From Ilumatobacter sp. (GTDB lineage: Bacteria; Actinomycetota; Acidimicrobiia; Acidimicrobiales; Ilumatobacteraceae), in assembly GCA_018666235.1 (NCBI GenBank), contig JABJAB010000013.1, positions 1 to 6,211 of the forward strand: a stretch of DNA of 6,211 nucleotides, read 5' to 3'. A program made the translations under genes and the position numbers. How positions within the stretch are numbered: position 1 is the first letter of the stretch; each line of letters starts with the position of its first letter. Shown one piece after another: positions 5,381 through 6,211 of the stretch. The notes beneath the pieces are model-generated. The model made no database searches and was not told the DNA's origin. It worked only from the letters and a program-made list of their open reading frames with translations.

Positions 5381-6211
5381 TCACGCGTCGCGCAGCATTC
5401 GGAGTCGGCGGAGGGCTTCCTCGCGTTCAACTCCATGGTCCACCATCGGCTCGGCGGAAGTTTTCACCCAACGGTCGACATATTCACCGCGACGGTCGTA
5501 CCGCTCTTGCTGCGTCGTCGGATTGAACACACGAAAGTATGGCGATGCATCGGTGCCCGTGCCGGCAGCCCATTGCCAGCCGTGATTGTTGGAGGCAATG
5601 TCGCCGTCGAGCAGGTGCTGCATGAACCACCGCGCACCCCACTGCCAGGGCAGGTGCAGATCCTTGACGAGAAAGCTCGCCACGATCATGCGGACTCTGT
5701 TGTGCATCCAGCCCGTCGCGAGGAGTTGACGCAGACCAGCGTCGACGATGCCAAAACCGGTCTCGCCTGCCGTCCACTGATCGAAGCGGCGGCGTGCGGC
5801 GGTGTCGGTGTCGACGGGCATTGCATCGAATCGGGTATTGAGGTTCTTCCAGGCGGTGTGGGGCTGGGTGAACAGCACGTCGGCGTAGAAGTCGCGCCAT
5901 GCCAGTTCGCTCGAAAACACCATGGCGCCGTCGTCCTTCGGGCCCGACAGATCCAGATCCGCCAAGAGCGTGCGGGGGTGGATGGTGCCCCACTTCAGGT
6001 CAGGGGACAAGTGACTGGTGCCGGCAAGCGCCGGCTGATCGCGCAAATCGTTATAGGCACTGACGCCCGATCGCATCGTGCCGTCCGCAGCAGAGGCCGC
6101 GTCGAGAAACGACGCCCAACGATCAAGTGCAGCAGCCTCACCAACAGACGGCAGGCGGCATCCTGGCTCCGGCGGGTCGAAGAGCGGGTGGCAGTATTCA
6201 TCCAGTGCCGA
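5381..6211 (-). CDS. phr: Deoxyribodipyrimidine photolyase, C-terminal part (partial)
   Basis: The frame stays open from the TGA at 5381 to the right edge of the window, giving 276 visible residues; the ATG at 6076 is internal (visible residue 46), not the start. The protein repairs UV-induced pyrimidine dimers with light and FAD. The visible part is the FAD-binding domain: GEAAALDRWASFL (24-36), GTSHLSPDLKWGTIHPR (64-80, FAD binding), W-RDFY, WMHNRVRM (168-175), NNHGWQWA (208-215) and TGTDASPYFRVFNP (218-231). The tryptophans in the WQW stretch correspond to conserved electron-transfer and substrate-contact residues of the class I family. One difference is H where E. coli has the first G of NNGGWQW. 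The N-terminal antenna-binding domain lies outside the window. A cryptochrome cannot be fully excluded without it. The gene is co-directional with hrcA, 33 nt upstream. Confidence 0.93.
   Translation of the reverse strand, partial: SALDEYCHPLFDPPEPGCRLPSVGEAAALDRWASFLDAASAADGTMRSGVSAYNDLRDQPALAGTSHLSPDLKWGTIHPRTLLADLDLSGPKDDGAMVFSSELAWRDFYADVLFTQPHTAWKNLNTRFDAMPVDTDTAARRRFDQWTAGETGFGIVDAGLRQLLATGWMHNRVRMIVASFLVKDLHLPWQWGARWFMQHLLDGDIASNNHGWQWAAGTGTDASPYFRVFNPTTQQERYDRRGEYVDRWVKTSAEPMVDHGVEREEALRRLRMLRDA

Noticed and set aside
6074..6076. ATG at 6076 as the photolyase start
   Set aside because: The frame remains open to the window edge and the upstream residues (GEAAALDRWASFL) continue the photolyase homology, so this Met is internal.
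1..6211. CRISPR array, insertion sequence, prophage or defence system
   Set aside because: No spaced direct repeats, transposase-like frames or foreign-looking composition were seen. Every long stretch is accounted for by housekeeping genes.

Overview
The window reads as chromosomal core DNA from a high-GC Gram-positive bacterium, most likely an actinobacterium. Four things point there: an HrcA–DnaJ2 type heat-shock pair, a BldD-like regulator, GTG start usage, and two starts that look leaderless (TANNNT placed 6-7 nt before the start codon). A deep branch such as Acidimicrobiia fits the divergence of the BldD-like protein, but that is inference; no rRNA or other taxonomic marker is present.

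Layout. Positions 1-76 hold a tRNA-Val(GAC) gene on the minus strand. A small DoxX-family membrane protein (171-683, plus) diverges from it. The rest of the window, 687-6211, is a minus-strand array. In transcription order it is: photolyase (C-terminal 276 residues, cut by the right edge), hrcA, dnaJ (DnaJ2 type), rsmE, a BldD-like XRE regulator, and hemW. The DoxX gene and hemW converge with only 3 bp between their stops. Gaps in the array are 33, 65, 12, 98 and 70 bp, so hrcA-dnaJ-rsmE probably form one transcript. The BldD-like gene and hemW have room for their own promoters.

Functional picture. HrcA is the heat-shock repressor and DnaJ the Hsp40 co-chaperone. RsmE methylates U1498 of 16S rRNA. 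HemW is a radical-SAM haem chaperone, and the photolyase repairs UV damage. This is housekeeping and stress maintenance, not an accessory island: I see no mobile element, CRISPR array or defence system.

Most interesting points: (i) the BldD-like protein keeps the charged residues of BldD's c-di-GMP signature in the altered form RQD-X8-RGDD; (ii) a perfect 7-bp inverted repeat brackets a good -10 box just upstream of that gene, a candidate autoregulatory operator; (iii) hairpins lie in the phr-hrcA and hrcA-dnaJ gaps, while no CIRCE operator is visible; (iv) a possible leaderless six-codon leader ORF overlaps the hemW start.
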